64,000 bases of DNA, from assembly GCA_024636345.1 (NCBI GenBank), contig JAGXHG010000032.1, positions 1-64,000 on the forward strand. Direction: 5' to 3'. This document shows positions 33,906-43,890 of the stretch, piece by piece. Position 1 is the stretch's first letter. Each line of letters begins with the position of its first letter. A program made the position numbers and the translations under genes. This DNA is from Desulfobulbaceae bacterium (GTDB lineage: Bacteria; Desulfobacterota; Desulfobulbia; Desulfobulbales; Desulfocapsaceae). Under the pieces are notes generated by a model. It was not told the origin of the DNA. It worked only from the letters and a program-made list of their open reading frames with translations, and ran no database searches.

Positions 33906-35172
33906 GTCGGACGCCGCCTGGAATAGTCTCACCCTGAACAAGTGACTCAAAAGTCTCCCGACGACGGATTATCTCGTAATGACTGCCATCCACCAACACC
34001 TCCGCCACTCTGGGCCGAGAGTTATAGTTAGAGGACATACTGAAACCATATGCCCCGGCACTCATCACCGCCAGCAGATCACCCTGCTCTACCCGCGGCA
34101 GCTCCCGATCCTTAGCCAGAAAATCTCCCGTCTCACAGATCGGGCCGACAATGTCCACCACCTCGCACTCAGCACCTTTCTCAAGGACAGGGACAATGGC
34201 ATGATACGCACCATAGAGACTTGGGCGGGTCAGGTCATTCATGGCCGCATCCACCACCACAAATTTCTTGACCTGCTCAGTGCCCCGGTTGCTCTTGGTG
34301 TATTGTACCTCGGTCACCAGAATGGCCGCATTGCCGACAATAACCCGCCCCGGTTCAAGGATCAGGGTCGCCTTGAATCCCTGCAACTCTTGCTTGATCG
34401 CTTCAGCATAGTCCCGGGGATGAGGTGGTTGCTCCGTATCATAAGTAATGCCGACGCCGCCTCCCAGGTCAATAAAGTCTATGGTAATACCCTTGGCAGT
34501 AAGCCGTTCCACAAAGATCTTCACCTTTCGCAGAGACTCTATAAAAGGTGAGATCAGGGTCAACTGCGAACCGATATGGCAACTCACTCCCTTTACCTCG
34601 ATATTCTCCATACCCATGGCCCGTTCATACAACTCCAGAGCCTCATCAATGGGGATGCCGAATTTATTCTTGGCCAGACCGGTGGAGATATAGGCATGGG
34701 TCTGAGGATCCACATCAGGATTGACGCGAAAGGAAACAGGGGCCTTGACCCCCTTGGCTGCCGCTACCTGTTGCAGGCGTTCAAGCTCCTGAGAGGATTC
34801 CACATTAAAAAGCAGAATTCCTGCCTCCAAGGCATAATGCAACTCCTGCTCGGTCTTGCCCACCCCTGAATAAATGATGCGTTGGGGGTCAACACCGGCG
34901 GTCAGAGCCCGGTACAATTCGCCGCCTGAGACGATATCAGCGCCACTGCCGAGACCTGAAAAAAGATTGAGTATGGCGATATTGGAACAGGCCTTGACGG
35001 CAAAACAGGTCAGATGATCAATACCAGCAAAGGCAGAATCAAAGGCCTGAAAATGACGAGTCAGAGTTGCCTTAGAATAAAGGTAAAATGGGGTTTCCAC
35101 GTCTCTGGCAATTTCTGCCACCGACACCTGCTCACAGAAGAGTTCCCCGTTTGTTGAGACAAAATGATTCAC
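33895..35172 (-). CDS. lysA: Diaminopimelate decarboxylase
   Basis: Starts at GTG after GAGG; 425 residues. PLP lysine in CFAVKACSNIAIL (near 60), SGGELYRAL, FRVNPDVDPQTH, HIGSQL, the glycine-rich DLGGGVGI, and the subunit-crossing GPICETGD near 345. It makes lysine from meso-diaminopimelate. It overlaps dapF at its end. The gap on its upstream side holds copy 2 of the palindromic repeat. Confidence 0.95.
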   Translation of the reverse strand: MNHFVSTNGELFCEQVSVAEIARDVETPFYLYSKATLTRHFQAFDSAFAGIDHLTCFAVKACSNIAILNLFSGLGSGADIVSGGELYRALTAGVDPQRIIYSGVGKTEQELHYALEAGILLFNVESSQELERLQQVAAAKGVKAPVSFRVNPDVDPQTHAYISTGLAKNKFGIPIDEALELYERAMGMENIEVKGVSCHIGSQLTLISPFIESLRKVKIFVERLTAKGITIDFIDLGGGVGITYDTEQPPHPRDYAEAIKQELQGFKATLILEPGRVIVGNAAILVTEVQYTKSNRGTEQVKKFVVVDAAMNDLTRPSLYGAYHAIVPVLEKGAECEVVDIVGPICETGDFLAKDRELPRVEQGDLLAVMSAGAYGFSMSSNYNSRPRVAEVLVDGSHYEIIRRRETFESLVQGETIPGGVRHGH

Positions 35173-35210
35173 AACAACCTCAAAAAAATAAAAGATAAGT
35201 CAGATTGTTC

Positions 35211-35263
35211 AGAAGCCGTTACGAAATAACGTAACCGTTTATAACTATTTCGTTACGGCATCT
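35211..35263. repeat. Dispersed intergenic palindrome, copy 2 (upstream of lysA)
   Basis: AGCCGTTACGAAATAAC and TATTTCGTTACGGC form the arms, closely matching copy 1 in arms, loop (GTTTATAACT) and right flank (CTTATGC ... CATTCAGATAGCCATGTT). Confidence 0.8.
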
Positions 35264-35376
35264 TATGCACTTCAGACATTCAGATAGCCATGTTTTTTTA
35301 TTACAGCTGCTTAGTCACTGGTTATTAAGCTGACAGTTTGAATGACTACAAATTTATCCACCGGAGTCGTCCCTTC

Positions 35377-36432
35377 TCAGTGGCGTACCGTTGCCTCAGC
35401 CGAAGGCTTGCTCTCATTGGCCGGCTTCATACTATCGTAGGCAGTAACAGAATAATAAAACTGTCCGTCGCCCGAGACAGTAGTGTCCTCGAAAATGGTA
35501 TATATTGCCTGGACATCACCGACACGCTCTTTCTTCTTCTGATCAGCAGCACGACGATACACATGATAACCCTGCAGATCACCCGCTGTGGCTTTATCCC
35601 AAAAAACCTTAAAGCCATTCCCTGTGGAAATAACCGTAACGCCTGTTGGTACTTCCGGCGCAGTCATATCAACCGGCACCGCTGTTGTAACTTCGCTCAT
35701 GCCGCCAGCAACTGCGTTCCCATCGACCAGAAGAACCGATTGGATCTTATAAAAATATTTCTGACCATTCTGCAGCGAAGCATCAGTATAGCTAGTCTCG
35801 GTCCCAACAGTAGCAAGCTCTTCAAAGGATTTCCCGTCAGGACTTCGCAACACCTGATATTGAACAGGAAGATCAAGCTGTTGCCCATCCATCAATTGAG
35901 TCACGGCTTGCCATTGCAGCTGGACTGAGCGATCCCCCCCTTCCGCCTGTAGAGAGACCGGGCCCTTGGCAGGCATATGCCAGACAAAGGTGACAATATT
36001 GGAATCAGCACTTGCCGCCCACCAACTGGTACGAGAACGCACCTTGAAAAAATATTTTTCACCCGAACGCAAAAGCGCACTTTCATAGATTCCTTTCCGT
36101 CTTCCATCGGTGTTAATCATACCACCAGGAATAACCATAGGCTCACCGAAGGGAATGGGACAGGTCGAGCAATAACTGTCAAGGGAGACCACTGCCCGGT
36201 AAAGCTCAAAAGAGGCGATCTCGGTAAGATCAGTCCCTTTGATTGTTTCCACTGGATATGACCAGGTCAGGGTGACACCTTTTTCATCCACGGAATAGCG
36301 AAGATCCTCAATGGCCTTTGGCACAATAGTTTCAGGAGGCACCGGCAGTGTCTTGTATCCACAACCCCCAAAAAACAATACTCCAACAAGCATCAACGCC
36401 CCTGCATGACATGCCCCAAAAGAAATTTTCAT
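35377..36432 (-). CDS. Lipoprotein with two fibronectin type III-like domains (351 aa)
   Basis: A signal peptide with lipobox LFFGGC puts the lipid on Cys24. After it come FN3-like repeats (VTLTWSYPVETIKGTDLTEI..., VQLQWQAVTQLMDGQQ..., FKVFWDKATAGDLQGYHVYR). It is anchored in the envelope; its partner is unknown. Its ATG overlaps the argH stop by four bases, so it is translated with the arginine operon. Similar lipoproteins sit between argH and lysA in related genomes (from memory), but no role in amino-acid synthesis is known. Confidence 0.85.
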   Translation of the reverse strand: MKISFGACHAGALMLVGVLFFGGCGYKTLPVPPETIVPKAIEDLRYSVDEKGVTLTWSYPVETIKGTDLTEIASFELYRAVVSLDSYCSTCPIPFGEPMVIPGGMINTDGRRKGIYESALLRSGEKYFFKVRSRTSWWAASADSNIVTFVWHMPAKGPVSLQAEGGDRSVQLQWQAVTQLMDGQQLDLPVQYQVLRSPDGKSFEELATVGTETSYTDASLQNGQKYFYKIQSVLLVDGNAVAGGMSEVTTAVPVDMTAPEVPTGVTVISTGNGFKVFWDKATAGDLQGYHVYRRAADQKKKERVGDVQAIYTIFEDTTVSGDGQFYYSVTAYDSMKPANESKPSAEATVRH

Positions 36433-37835
36433 AATCTTATCCCTATGTTATATTCAGCAAGATCAAGAGCCTCTTCCACGCGCTGCAAGGCTGTCCCGCC
36501 GGCTGAGATCCGACTGTTAACAGAACCTTGCACGCTCAACACCTCAAACACATCTTTCCCGATCACCGCTGAGAATTGGCCCATATCTTCCAAGGTTAGA
36601 TCGACAAGCTCGCATCCCTTTTCAATACAAAACGCCACCACCCGACCCACAATACCATGGGCCTCACGGAAAGGAACATTTTTTAAGACCAGATAATCGG
36701 CAAGATCAGTGGCCGTCATAAAACCGGTCCTGGTTGCCTCTTCCATGCGCCCGGTGTTAAAAACAAGATTGGCCAGCAGCTCGGCAGTAATGGCAAGCGA
36801 TGCCGAAACCGTATCCACTGTATCAAAAACCGGTTCCTTATCTTCCTGCAGATCACGATTATAGGTGAGCGGCAAACCTTTCAGCAAGGTGCACAGGGCC
36901 ATGAGACTGCCAACAACCCGTCCGGTCTTGCCCCGAATCAACTCGGGGATATCCGGATTCTTTTTCTGCGGCATGATAGAGGAGCCGGTACAGAAGCGAT
37001 CGGCAATATCAACAAAGGAAAATTCCTGACTGGACCAGAGCACCAGCTCCTCAGAGAGCCGGGAGAGGTGGAGCTGAATCAGGGTGCAGCAACTGACAAA
37101 CTCGACGGCAAAGTCCCGGTCGCCGGTGGTATCCATGGAATTAGCAGTAATGGAGGCAAAACCGAGGAGGTCCGCCACCTGCTGCCGATCTATGGGCAGA
37201 CCGGTTCCCGCCAGTGCCGCGGCGCCCAGAGGCATGATATTAATCCGTTTCCGACAGTCTACCAGACGCTCCCGGTCGCGGCCAAACATCTCATAATAGG
37301 CCAGCATATGGTGTGAAATCAGCACCGGCTGTGCCCGCTGCAAATGGGTATAACCGGGCATCACCTGCCCCAGATACTTTCGGGCCAGAACCACAAAGGC
37401 CCTCCGCGTGGCGTCCAGCAGCTCCATGAGACGATCACACTCGTCCCGCAGATAGAGGCGCATGTCGAGTGCAACCTGATCATTGCGGCTGCGGGCGCTG
37501 TGCAGCCTGGCACCCGCAGCACCGATGCGGTCCACCAGGGCCTTTTCAATATTCATATGAATATCTTCCAGATCCTGCCTGAATTCGAAGGTGTCGGCCT
37601 CAATCTCGGCCTCAATGACCGCAAGCCCAGAAACAATGGACTCCAGCTCTGCAATAGACAGCAAACCATGAGCAGCCAGCATGGTCGCATGAGCCCGACT
37701 GCCGGCAATGTCGTATTTATACAGGCGGGAATCGTAATGAATGGAGGCGGTAAAGGCCTCAACCGAGGCAGCCGTAGCCCCCTCAAATCGCCCACCCCAA
37801 AGTTTCTTGGATCCGCCTTTTTTGTCTTTGCTCAT
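36429..37835 (-). CDS. argH: Argininosuccinate lyase
   Basis: The 468-residue enzyme has SRNDQVALDMRLYLR, the histidine of GYTHLQRAQP and the flexible catalytic loop GSSIMPQKKNPD. It splits argininosuccinate into arginine and fumarate. It lies about 170 bases downstream of argG, and its stop overlaps the lipoprotein start. Confidence 0.96.
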   Translation of the reverse strand: MSKDKKGGSKKLWGGRFEGATAASVEAFTASIHYDSRLYKYDIAGSRAHATMLAAHGLLSIAELESIVSGLAVIEAEIEADTFEFRQDLEDIHMNIEKALVDRIGAAGARLHSARSRNDQVALDMRLYLRDECDRLMELLDATRRAFVVLARKYLGQVMPGYTHLQRAQPVLISHHMLAYYEMFGRDRERLVDCRKRINIMPLGAAALAGTGLPIDRQQVADLLGFASITANSMDTTGDRDFAVEFVSCCTLIQLHLSRLSEELVLWSSQEFSFVDIADRFCTGSSIMPQKKNPDIPELIRGKTGRVVGSLMALCTLLKGLPLTYNRDLQEDKEPVFDTVDTVSASLAITAELLANLVFNTGRMEEATRTGFMTATDLADYLVLKNVPFREAHGIVGRVVAFCIEKGCELVDLTLEDMGQFSAVIGKDVFEVLSVQGSVNSRISAGGTALQRVEEALDLAEYNIGIRL

Positions 37836-38007
37836 ACCTTATTGCCCATAAAAAACTCTGTGAGAATCGCCACTCACGGATTAAAAAAGAGTTCCCGAAG
37901 AGGCGCTACGACACCGAGAAAAACTTTTCTGGCCTTCTCTGCGCCTCAGCGCCTTCGTGGGAAAAGATGTCTTAGACATCAATCGCTATACTGAATAATT
38001 ACCACTG

Positions 38008-39207
38008 CTATTTTTTCTGCATGGCCTGAATGCGCAGACGCAGACCATTAAGACGGATAAATCCACCGGCATCAGCCTGATCATAGACCTGATCTTCCTC
38101 AAAGGTGGCGTAACTCTCCTGATACAAAGACTGATCTGACTTACGGCCCACCGGAATACAGTTGCCCTTGTAGAGTTTCAAACGCACAGTGCCATTCACT
38201 GTTTTCTGAGTGGCATCCATGGTGGTCTGCAGCAGTTCACGCTCAGGCGAGAACCAGAAGCCGTTATAGATCAACTCGGCATAACGTGCGACCAGGGAAT
38301 CCCTGATCCGCATCACTTCCCGATCCATGGTGATAGTCTCAAGATCGCGATGGGCCGCGCGCAGGATGGTACCGCCCGGGGTCTCATAGACACCATGGGA
38401 TTTCATACCCACAAACCGATTCTCCACCAGATCCAGACGACCGATACCATTGGCCCCGCCCAGTTCGTTCAGTCTCATGAACAGGGGCAGGGGCGCCATC
38501 TTCACCCCATCGAGTGCCACCGGATCACCATTGGCAAACTCAATCTCAATATAGGTGGGGACATCCGGTGCCTTTTCCGGAGAGACGGTCAGCTTGAACA
38601 TGGCCTCGTCCGGTTCATTCCACGGATTTTCCAGAATTCCACCCTCAAAACTGATGTGGAGTAGATTCTCATCCGAGCTGTAGGGTTTTTCCTTGGTCAC
38701 CGGCACCGGAATCTTATGCTCTTTGGCATACTCAACCAGCTTTTTCCTGGAATTGAGATCCCAGGTCCGCCAAGGGGCAATGATGGTCAAACTAGGATCA
38801 ATTCCCAGATAGGCCAGTTCAAAGCGAACTTGATCATTACCCTTGCCGGTGGCGCCGTGGCTGACTGCATCCGCCCCCTCGGCATGGGCAATCCGCACCT
38901 GCTCTTTGGCAATGATCGGCCGCGCCAGTGAGGTTCCCAGCAGATACGAACCCTCATAGATGGCATTGGAGCGGAAGGCTGGAAAGATATACTCTTCCAC
39001 AAATTCTTTTTTAAGATCGGAGATAATGACCTTTTCTGCACCGGTGGCCAGCCCTTTGGCCCGCACCGCATCCCAATCTTCTTCCTGACCCACGTCCGCA
39101 GCATAGGCCACGATGGGACACTGATATTCTTCAGACAACCACTTCAATATCACCGAAGTATCAAGCCCGCCGGAGTATGCCAGCACAATCTTCTTTACAT
39201 CCGCCAT
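38008..39207 (-). CDS. argG: Argininosuccinate synthase
   Basis: The start chosen is the second ATG ([14 protein letters not shown]): GGAGG lies 6 bases before it, while the first ATG directly abuts GGAGG. The 399-residue enzyme shows the PP-loop [22 protein letters not shown] and [12 protein letters not shown]. It joins citrulline and aspartate using ATP. Its start overlaps the end of argF. Confidence 0.97.
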   Translation of the reverse strand: MADVKKIVLAYSGGLDTSVILKWLSEEYQCPIVAYAADVGQEEDWDAVRAKGLATGAEKVIISDLKKEFVEEYIFPAFRSNAIYEGSYLLGTSLARPIIAKEQVRIAHAEGADAVSHGATGKGNDQVRFELAYLGIDPSLTIIAPWRTWDLNSRKKLVEYAKEHKIPVPVTKEKPYSSDENLLHISFEGGILENPWNEPDEAMFKLTVSPEKAPDVPTYIEIEFANGDPVALDGVKMAPLPLFMRLNELGGANGIGRLDLVENRFVGMKSHGVYETPGGTILRAAHRDLETITMDREVMRIRDSLVARYAELIYNGFWFSPERELLQTTMDATQKTVNGTVRLKLYKGNCIPVGRKSDQSLYQESYATFEEDQVYDQADAGGFIRLNGLRLRIQAMQKK

Positions 39208-39209
39208 CT

Positions 39210-40124
39210 TCATCCTCCGATCAATTTCTCAAGAATCGCTTTATGCATGTGCATCTTATTTTCTGCCTGATCAAAGGCCACACACCGCTCTGATTCCAGG
39301 ACCTCTTCCGTTATTTCTTCACCACGATGGGCTGGCAGACAATGGAGAACAATGGCCTGAACCGGGGCGCAGGCAAGCAAGGCATCATTGATCTGAAAGC
39401 CATCGAAGGCCGCCAGGCGCGTATTCTCTTCACCTTCCTGTCCCATGGAGGTCCACACATCCACATTGATCACATCGGCCTCGGCCACGGCCTGTTCCGG
39501 ACTGCGAACCAGGACAACAGGCTTGGCTGCATTGCGGCGCCCCTTATGCAGGATCTCAGGATCAGGGTCATAGCCCTCAGGACAGGCCAGGATCAGTTCA
39601 AAACCAAAAAATTCAGCGGCCTGAATCCAGGAATTGGCCACATTATTACCATCTCCCACCCAGGCAATCTTCAGATTCTCAATGGGACCTTTCTTCTCGA
39701 TCACGGTCATCACGTCACTGAGGATCTGGCAGGGATGATGCAGATCGGTCAGGGCATTAATCACCGGCACCGATGAATATCGAGCCAGTTCCTCCACCAC
39801 ATCCTGTCCAAAAGTCCGCACCACCAGGCCATCCACATAACGGGCCATGACGCGGGCCATATCTTTCAGGGGTTCAGAGCGGGCAAGCTGGGTATCACGT
39901 CCAGAAAGGAAGATCACCTGGCCGCCCAGACCATACATGGCAGACTCGAACGAAACCCTGGTTCTGGTGGAGGGCTTTTCAAAGATCAGACCAATGGTCT
40001 TTCCGGCAAGCTGCTGATGCTTCACCCCGGCCTGACGTTCTTTTTTTAACTCCAGGGCCCGCTCAATGAAAGCGCCCAGTTCTTCCTTGGTAAAATCTTC
40101 TAACGACCGTAAATGCCTTAACAT
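39210..40124 (-). CDS. argF: Ornithine carbamoyltransferase
   Basis: At 304 residues it has the carbamoyl-phosphate motif [15 protein letters not shown] in [11 protein letters not shown] and the ornithine-site [10 protein letters not shown]. It makes citrulline. It follows argD after about 150 bases that contain no gene, and ends within the first codons of argG. Confidence 0.96.
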   Translation of the reverse strand: MLRHLRSLEDFTKEELGAFIERALELKKERQAGVKHQQLAGKTIGLIFEKPSTRTRVSFESAMYGLGGQVIFLSGRDTQLARSEPLKDMARVMARYVDGLVVRTFGQDVVEELARYSSVPVINALTDLHHPCQILSDVMTVIEKKGPIENLKIAWVGDGNNVANSWIQAAEFFGFELILACPEGYDPDPEILHKGRRNAAKPVVLVRSPEQAVAEADVINVDVWTSMGQEGEENTRLAAFDGFQINDALLACAPVQAIVLHCLPAHRGEEITEEVLESERCVAFDQAENKMHMHKAILEKLIGG

Positions 40125-40276
40125 GGAGATCCGTCTCTATACCAGGCAGAAAAAGAGTTTTCTGCCAAATTCACTCTGCCCCCAAGCCCAATGCTTATTT
40201 ATATGGGGAAAAGACAATATCTACAAAAAAAAAAGACGATTTGCAAAGAATTTCCCACTTTCAGGTAATTCAGGCC

Positions 40277-41479
40277 TCACATCTCCCCCAGAACCTCCGT
40301 CAGGATCTGCATCATCTGGTCAATCTCCTCGCGACTGACAATCAGCGGCGGCAGAAACCGCAGGACGACATTCCCGGCAAAATTGATCAGACAACCTTTT
40401 TCAAACATCCGAGTCACTATAAGCCCACCCTTTTCCACCCCGGCCTCGGTCAACACCAGACCCTGAATCAGCCCAAGGCCTCGGGCTCCGGCGGCAAGTG
40501 TTGGAAAACGGGCAGCCAAATCCTGAAGCTGTTCATGGAGGTAGTTCCCCTTTTCACGCACCTCAGCTAGAAAGCCATCAGCAAGCATCACCTTCATAGT
40601 GGCTACTGCCGCAGCCGAAGCCACAGGATTCCCGCCAAAGGTGGAGGCATGGGTGCCTGGAGTAAAGGCAGCGGCGATCTCTTTTCGAGTCACCATTGCC
40701 CCAATGGGCAGGCCATTGCCAAGGGCCTTGGCCAGAGTCATGATATCCGGCACTACCCCCATCTGTTCATAGGCAAAGAGAGTACCAGTCCGCCCCATAC
40801 CTGTCTGGATCTCATCAAAGATCAGCAGCAGCTCATGTTTGTCACAGAGACGGCGCAGTCCCTCCAGGTATTCGCGATCAAGGGGACGCACCCCGCCCTC
40901 TCCCTGCAGCGGCTCACAGAGGATGGCACAGGTCTGATCGGTGATCATGGCGTCAAGCACAACCAGATTGCCAAAGGGAGCATGGGAAAATCCCTCTGGC
41001 ATGGGTTCAAACCCCTTATGGAATTTGGGCTGACCGGTGGCGGCAACCGTGGCCAGAGTCCGACCATGAAAAGAGCCCGAGAGTGAAATAACCCCGTAGC
41101 GTTCTTCCCCCCCCCAGATCCTGGCCAGTTTGATAGCCGCCTCATTGGCCTCCGCCCCGCTGTTGGCAAGAAAGACCCGATCAGCAAAGGAGTGGGCCGT
41201 CAGCAGCTCGGCAAGCTCTGTCTGCGGTTCGGTATAATAAAGGTTTGACACATGCACCAGTTCACCTGCCTGGTGGCAGATGGCCGCGGTCACTGCCGGA
41301 TGACAATGGCCAAGGCCACAGACGGCAATCCCCGCCAGAAAGTCCAGATACTCTTTGCCATCCGCATCGGTCAGCCGACAACCGGCCCCTTTGACCATGG
41401 CCGCCGGATACCGGTTATAGGTTCCTATGAACACCTGATTGCTCCTTACCGCTATTTCCTTGTTTGCATTCCCCATCAT
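40277..41479 (-). CDS. argD: Acetylornithine aminotransferase
   Basis: The 400-residue PLP enzyme of class [40 protein letters not shown] and the PLP lysine in [14 protein letters not shown]. It transfers an amino group to N-acetylglutamate semialdehyde and may also serve diaminopimelate synthesis. Its ATG overlaps the argB stop (ATGATG). Confidence 0.95.
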   Translation of the reverse strand: MMGNANKEIAVRSNQVFIGTYNRYPAAMVKGAGCRLTDADGKEYLDFLAGIAVCGLGHCHPAVTAAICHQAGELVHVSNLYYTEPQTELAELLTAHSFADRVFLANSGAEANEAAIKLARIWGGEERYGVISLSGSFHGRTLATVAATGQPKFHKGFEPMPEGFSHAPFGNLVVLDAMITDQTCAILCEPLQGEGGVRPLDREYLEGLRRLCDKHELLLIFDEIQTGMGRTGTLFAYEQMGVVPDIMTLAKALGNGLPIGAMVTRKEIAAAFTPGTHASTFGGNPVASAAAVATMKVMLADGFLAEVREKGNYLHEQLQDLAARFPTLAAGARGLGLIQGLVLTEAGVEKGGLIVTRMFEKGCLINFAGNVVLRFLPPLIVSREEIDQMMQILTEVLGEM

Positions 41480-42369
41480 ACAATCTCCGTCCCGACACCT
41501 TCACGGGTGAACATCTCCAGCAGAATGGCATGTTCAACCCGGCCATCAATGATATGAGCCTTGGTGACTCCCCCGGCCAACGCCTCTCCACAACAACGCA
41601 CCTTGGGAATCATGCCGCCGACAATCGTCTCTTTGTCAATCAGGGCCTCAATATCAGCCCTGAGCAGAGAGTGGATCAAATCTCCCTGCCGGTCCTTGAC
41701 TCCCTCCACGTCGGTGAGCAGAATCAGCTTGGCCGCCTTCAGCTCCGCAGCAATGGCTCCGGCCACCAGATCGGCGTTAATATTAAAGGCCTGGCCATCC
41801 GCGCCTACACCCACAGGGGCGATCACCGGAATAAAGTCCTCACGCTCAAGAGTCCTGAGGATCTCGGCGTTGATCCGAGTCACCCGGCCCACCCGGCCCA
41901 GATCAATGAGCTCCGGAGGCGCATTTTCCATGGCCGCAGCATCCGTTTTTTTACTCACCTGCAGTTTTTCCGCGCACACCAGATCGCCATCCCGTCCGGA
42001 CAGACCCACTGCCCTGCCCCCGCAATGATTGATATTGCCGACAATCTCCTTGTTGACCTTACCCACCAGCACCATCTCCACCACATCCATGGTCTCGCCA
42101 TCGGTCACCCGCATCCCCTGGACATAGTTGGGTTTGATCTGCAGACGATCCAGCAAAAGATTAATCTGCGGCCCGCCGCCATGAACGATCACCGGATTGA
42201 TGCCGATATGTTTCATCAGAATCACATCGAGGGCAAACTGTTTTTTCAGATTTTCATCAACCATGGCATGACCGCCATACTTGATCACCACCGTCTTATG
42301 ACGAAACGTCTGCATATAAGGTAAAGATTCAATGAGCACCTTGGCCCGTTCAATACTTTCTTCTTTCAT
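41476..42369 (-). CDS. argB: Acetylglutamate kinase
   Basis: The 297-residue amino-acid kinase shows [24 protein letters not shown] and [10 protein letters not shown]. It has the long N-terminus of the arginine-inhibited hexameric class ([20 protein letters not shown], a helix before the kinase core), so feedback control by arginine is likely. It is the first gene of the run. About 30-50 bases upstream of its start lies TGAATAATTCGTTGAATA, half of which resembles an ARG box; this is weak evidence of ArgR-type control. Confidence 0.95.
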   Translation of the reverse strand: MKEESIERAKVLIESLPYMQTFRHKTVVIKYGGHAMVDENLKKQFALDVILMKHIGINPVIVHGGGPQINLLLDRLQIKPNYVQGMRVTDGETMDVVEMVLVGKVNKEIVGNINHCGGRAVGLSGRDGDLVCAEKLQVSKKTDAAAMENAPPELIDLGRVGRVTRINAEILRTLEREDFIPVIAPVGVGADGQAFNINADLVAGAIAAELKAAKLILLTDVEGVKDRQGDLIHSLLRADIEALIDKETIVGGMIPKVRCCGEALAGGVTKAHIIDGRVEHAILLEMFTREGVGTEIV

Positions 42370-42616
42370 TATTGTCCATCCTCTATCTATTGGAATGCCA
42401 TGAATAATTCGTTGAATATTTGTTAAAAAAAGTAGACATTACTTTATATTGTACTGACTTGCATACGCTAAGTAAAGCACTCTTTCTCTATGCTCGACAA
42501 CCTTTTACGAAGCCGCACCTTTACAATTTATTCGGCTCCGAGTATCATAGGCTCAATAATTGCATTGTAATTTTAACGTGTTTTTTTATACTTCCAACCT
42601 GATCAGGAGTCTCTCT

Positions 42617-43141
42617 ATGCGCCTTTCCCTCCTAGCCAACCCTCATCTTTTTACCCGCGCCTTGTTCTTGCTCCTGCTCGTGCTGGCTGCTCCCGCTTGG
42701 TCTGCCGACAAGTCGCCTATCAACATCGAGGCAGACCGGATGGTCTCCCTCGAACAGAAAAACAGTGTCCTCTTCTCCGGCAACGTGCTGGCCACCCAGG
42801 CAGATGTAAAGATCCGCTCCAATGAAATGACCGTTTATTACTCTCAGGCCGCCAAAGGCAAGGGTCAGGGACAGGAGGTCAAAAAACTTCTCTGTATCGG
42901 TAATGTGGAGATTACCAGAGGAGACTGGCTGGGTACCGGGAACAAGATGGATTATCTGGCCCAGGAAAGAAAGGTCATTCTCACAGGAGATGCCAAGGCC
43001 TGGCAGGGGAAAAATCAGGTATCCGGCGATATTATTGTCTATTATATCGACGAAGGCCGATCCGAGGTCGTCCCTTCCAAAGCCTCTGCCACTTCCGGGA
43101 AAAAAGGCGGACGGGTCAAGGCCACCATCATTCCTAAATAG
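42617..43141 (+). CDS. lptA: LPS-transport periplasmic protein LptA (OstA-like), 174 aa
   Basis: The start chosen is the ATG seven bases after AGGAG (MRLSLLANP); a longer start is unlikely. A signal peptide ends near APAWSA. The beta-jellyroll OstA domain follows (INIEADRMVSLEQKNSVLFS, GNVLATQADVKIRS). It bridges lipopolysaccharide from the inner to the outer membrane. It is directly upstream of lptB and divergent from argB. Confidence 0.92.
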   Translation: MRLSLLANPHLFTRALFLLLLVLAAPAWSADKSPINIEADRMVSLEQKNSVLFSGNVLATQADVKIRSNEMTVYYSQAAKGKGQGQEVKKLLCIGNVEITRGDWLGTGNKMDYLAQERKVILTGDAKAWQGKNQVSGDIIVYYIDEGRSEVVPSKASATSGKKGGRVKATIIPK

Positions 43142-43162
43142 ACTCCGATCCGGTATTCATCC

Positions 43163-43885
43163 ATGGCCCAGCTTGAAACAAAAAAAATTGTCAAACGCTA
43201 TCGCAGCCGCACCGTGGTCGATGGTGTAAGTCTGCAGGTAAATACCGGCATAGTGGTTGGCCTGCTCGGCCCAAACGGCGCCGGCAAGACCACCTCATTC
43301 TACACTATTGCCGGATTTATCCGGCCGGACAGCGGCCAGGTACTGCTCAATGGCGAGGACATCACCGCCCTTCCCATTCACAAGCGGGCCCTGAAGGGCA
43401 TCTCCTACCTTGCTCAGGAACCATCCGTCTTTAAAAAGCTGACCGTCGAAGAAAACGTGCGCATCATCCTTGAACCGCTGGGGCTCTCTAAAAACGAGAT
43501 CAATAACCGGATCAATGAACTGATGGCAGATCTGAAAATCGAATACCTGCGCCACAACAAGGGCCACGCCCTTTCAGGAGGCGAACGACGGCGGGTGGAA
43601 ATCATGCGCGCTCTTGCCACCCGCCCCAACTTTATTCTGCTGGATGAGCCCTTTGCCGGTATTGATCCTCTGGCGGTGGCCGATCTGCAGAAGATTATCA
43701 TGGGACTGAAGGATAAGGGCCTTGGTATCCTCATCTCTGACCACAACGTCCGGGAGACCTTGCAGGTCTGCGACTTTGCCTATATAATGAACGCGGGGCA
43801 GATTCTCACCAGCGGGGTGGCCGACGACATCATCGCCAGCGAAGTAGCCCGGAAGATGTACCTGGGCGAAAACTTCAGCATGTAA
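43163..43885 (+). CDS. lptB: LPS export ABC transporter ATPase LptB
   Basis: The 240-residue ABC ATPase has Walker A GPNGAGKTTSF, signature ALSGGERRRVEIMRAL, Walker B FILLDEPFAGIDP and the H-loop ISDHNVRETL. It powers LPS extraction by LptFG, whose genes are not here. It lies between lptA and rpoN, a conserved order in proteobacteria, with only five bases before rpoN. Confidence 0.96.
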   Translation: MAQLETKKIVKRYRSRTVVDGVSLQVNTGIVVGLLGPNGAGKTTSFYTIAGFIRPDSGQVLLNGEDITALPIHKRALKGISYLAQEPSVFKKLTVEENVRIILEPLGLSKNEINNRINELMADLKIEYLRHNKGHALSGGERRRVEIMRALATRPNFILLDEPFAGIDPLAVADLQKIIMGLKDKGLGILISDHNVRETLQVCDFAYIMNAGQILTSGVADDIIASEVARKMYLGENFSM

Positions 43886-43890
43886 CCGCC

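Noticed and set aside
42400-42420. ArgR operator upstream of argB
   Set aside because: Only one half matches an ARG box; not strong enough to list as a site, though mentioned under argB.
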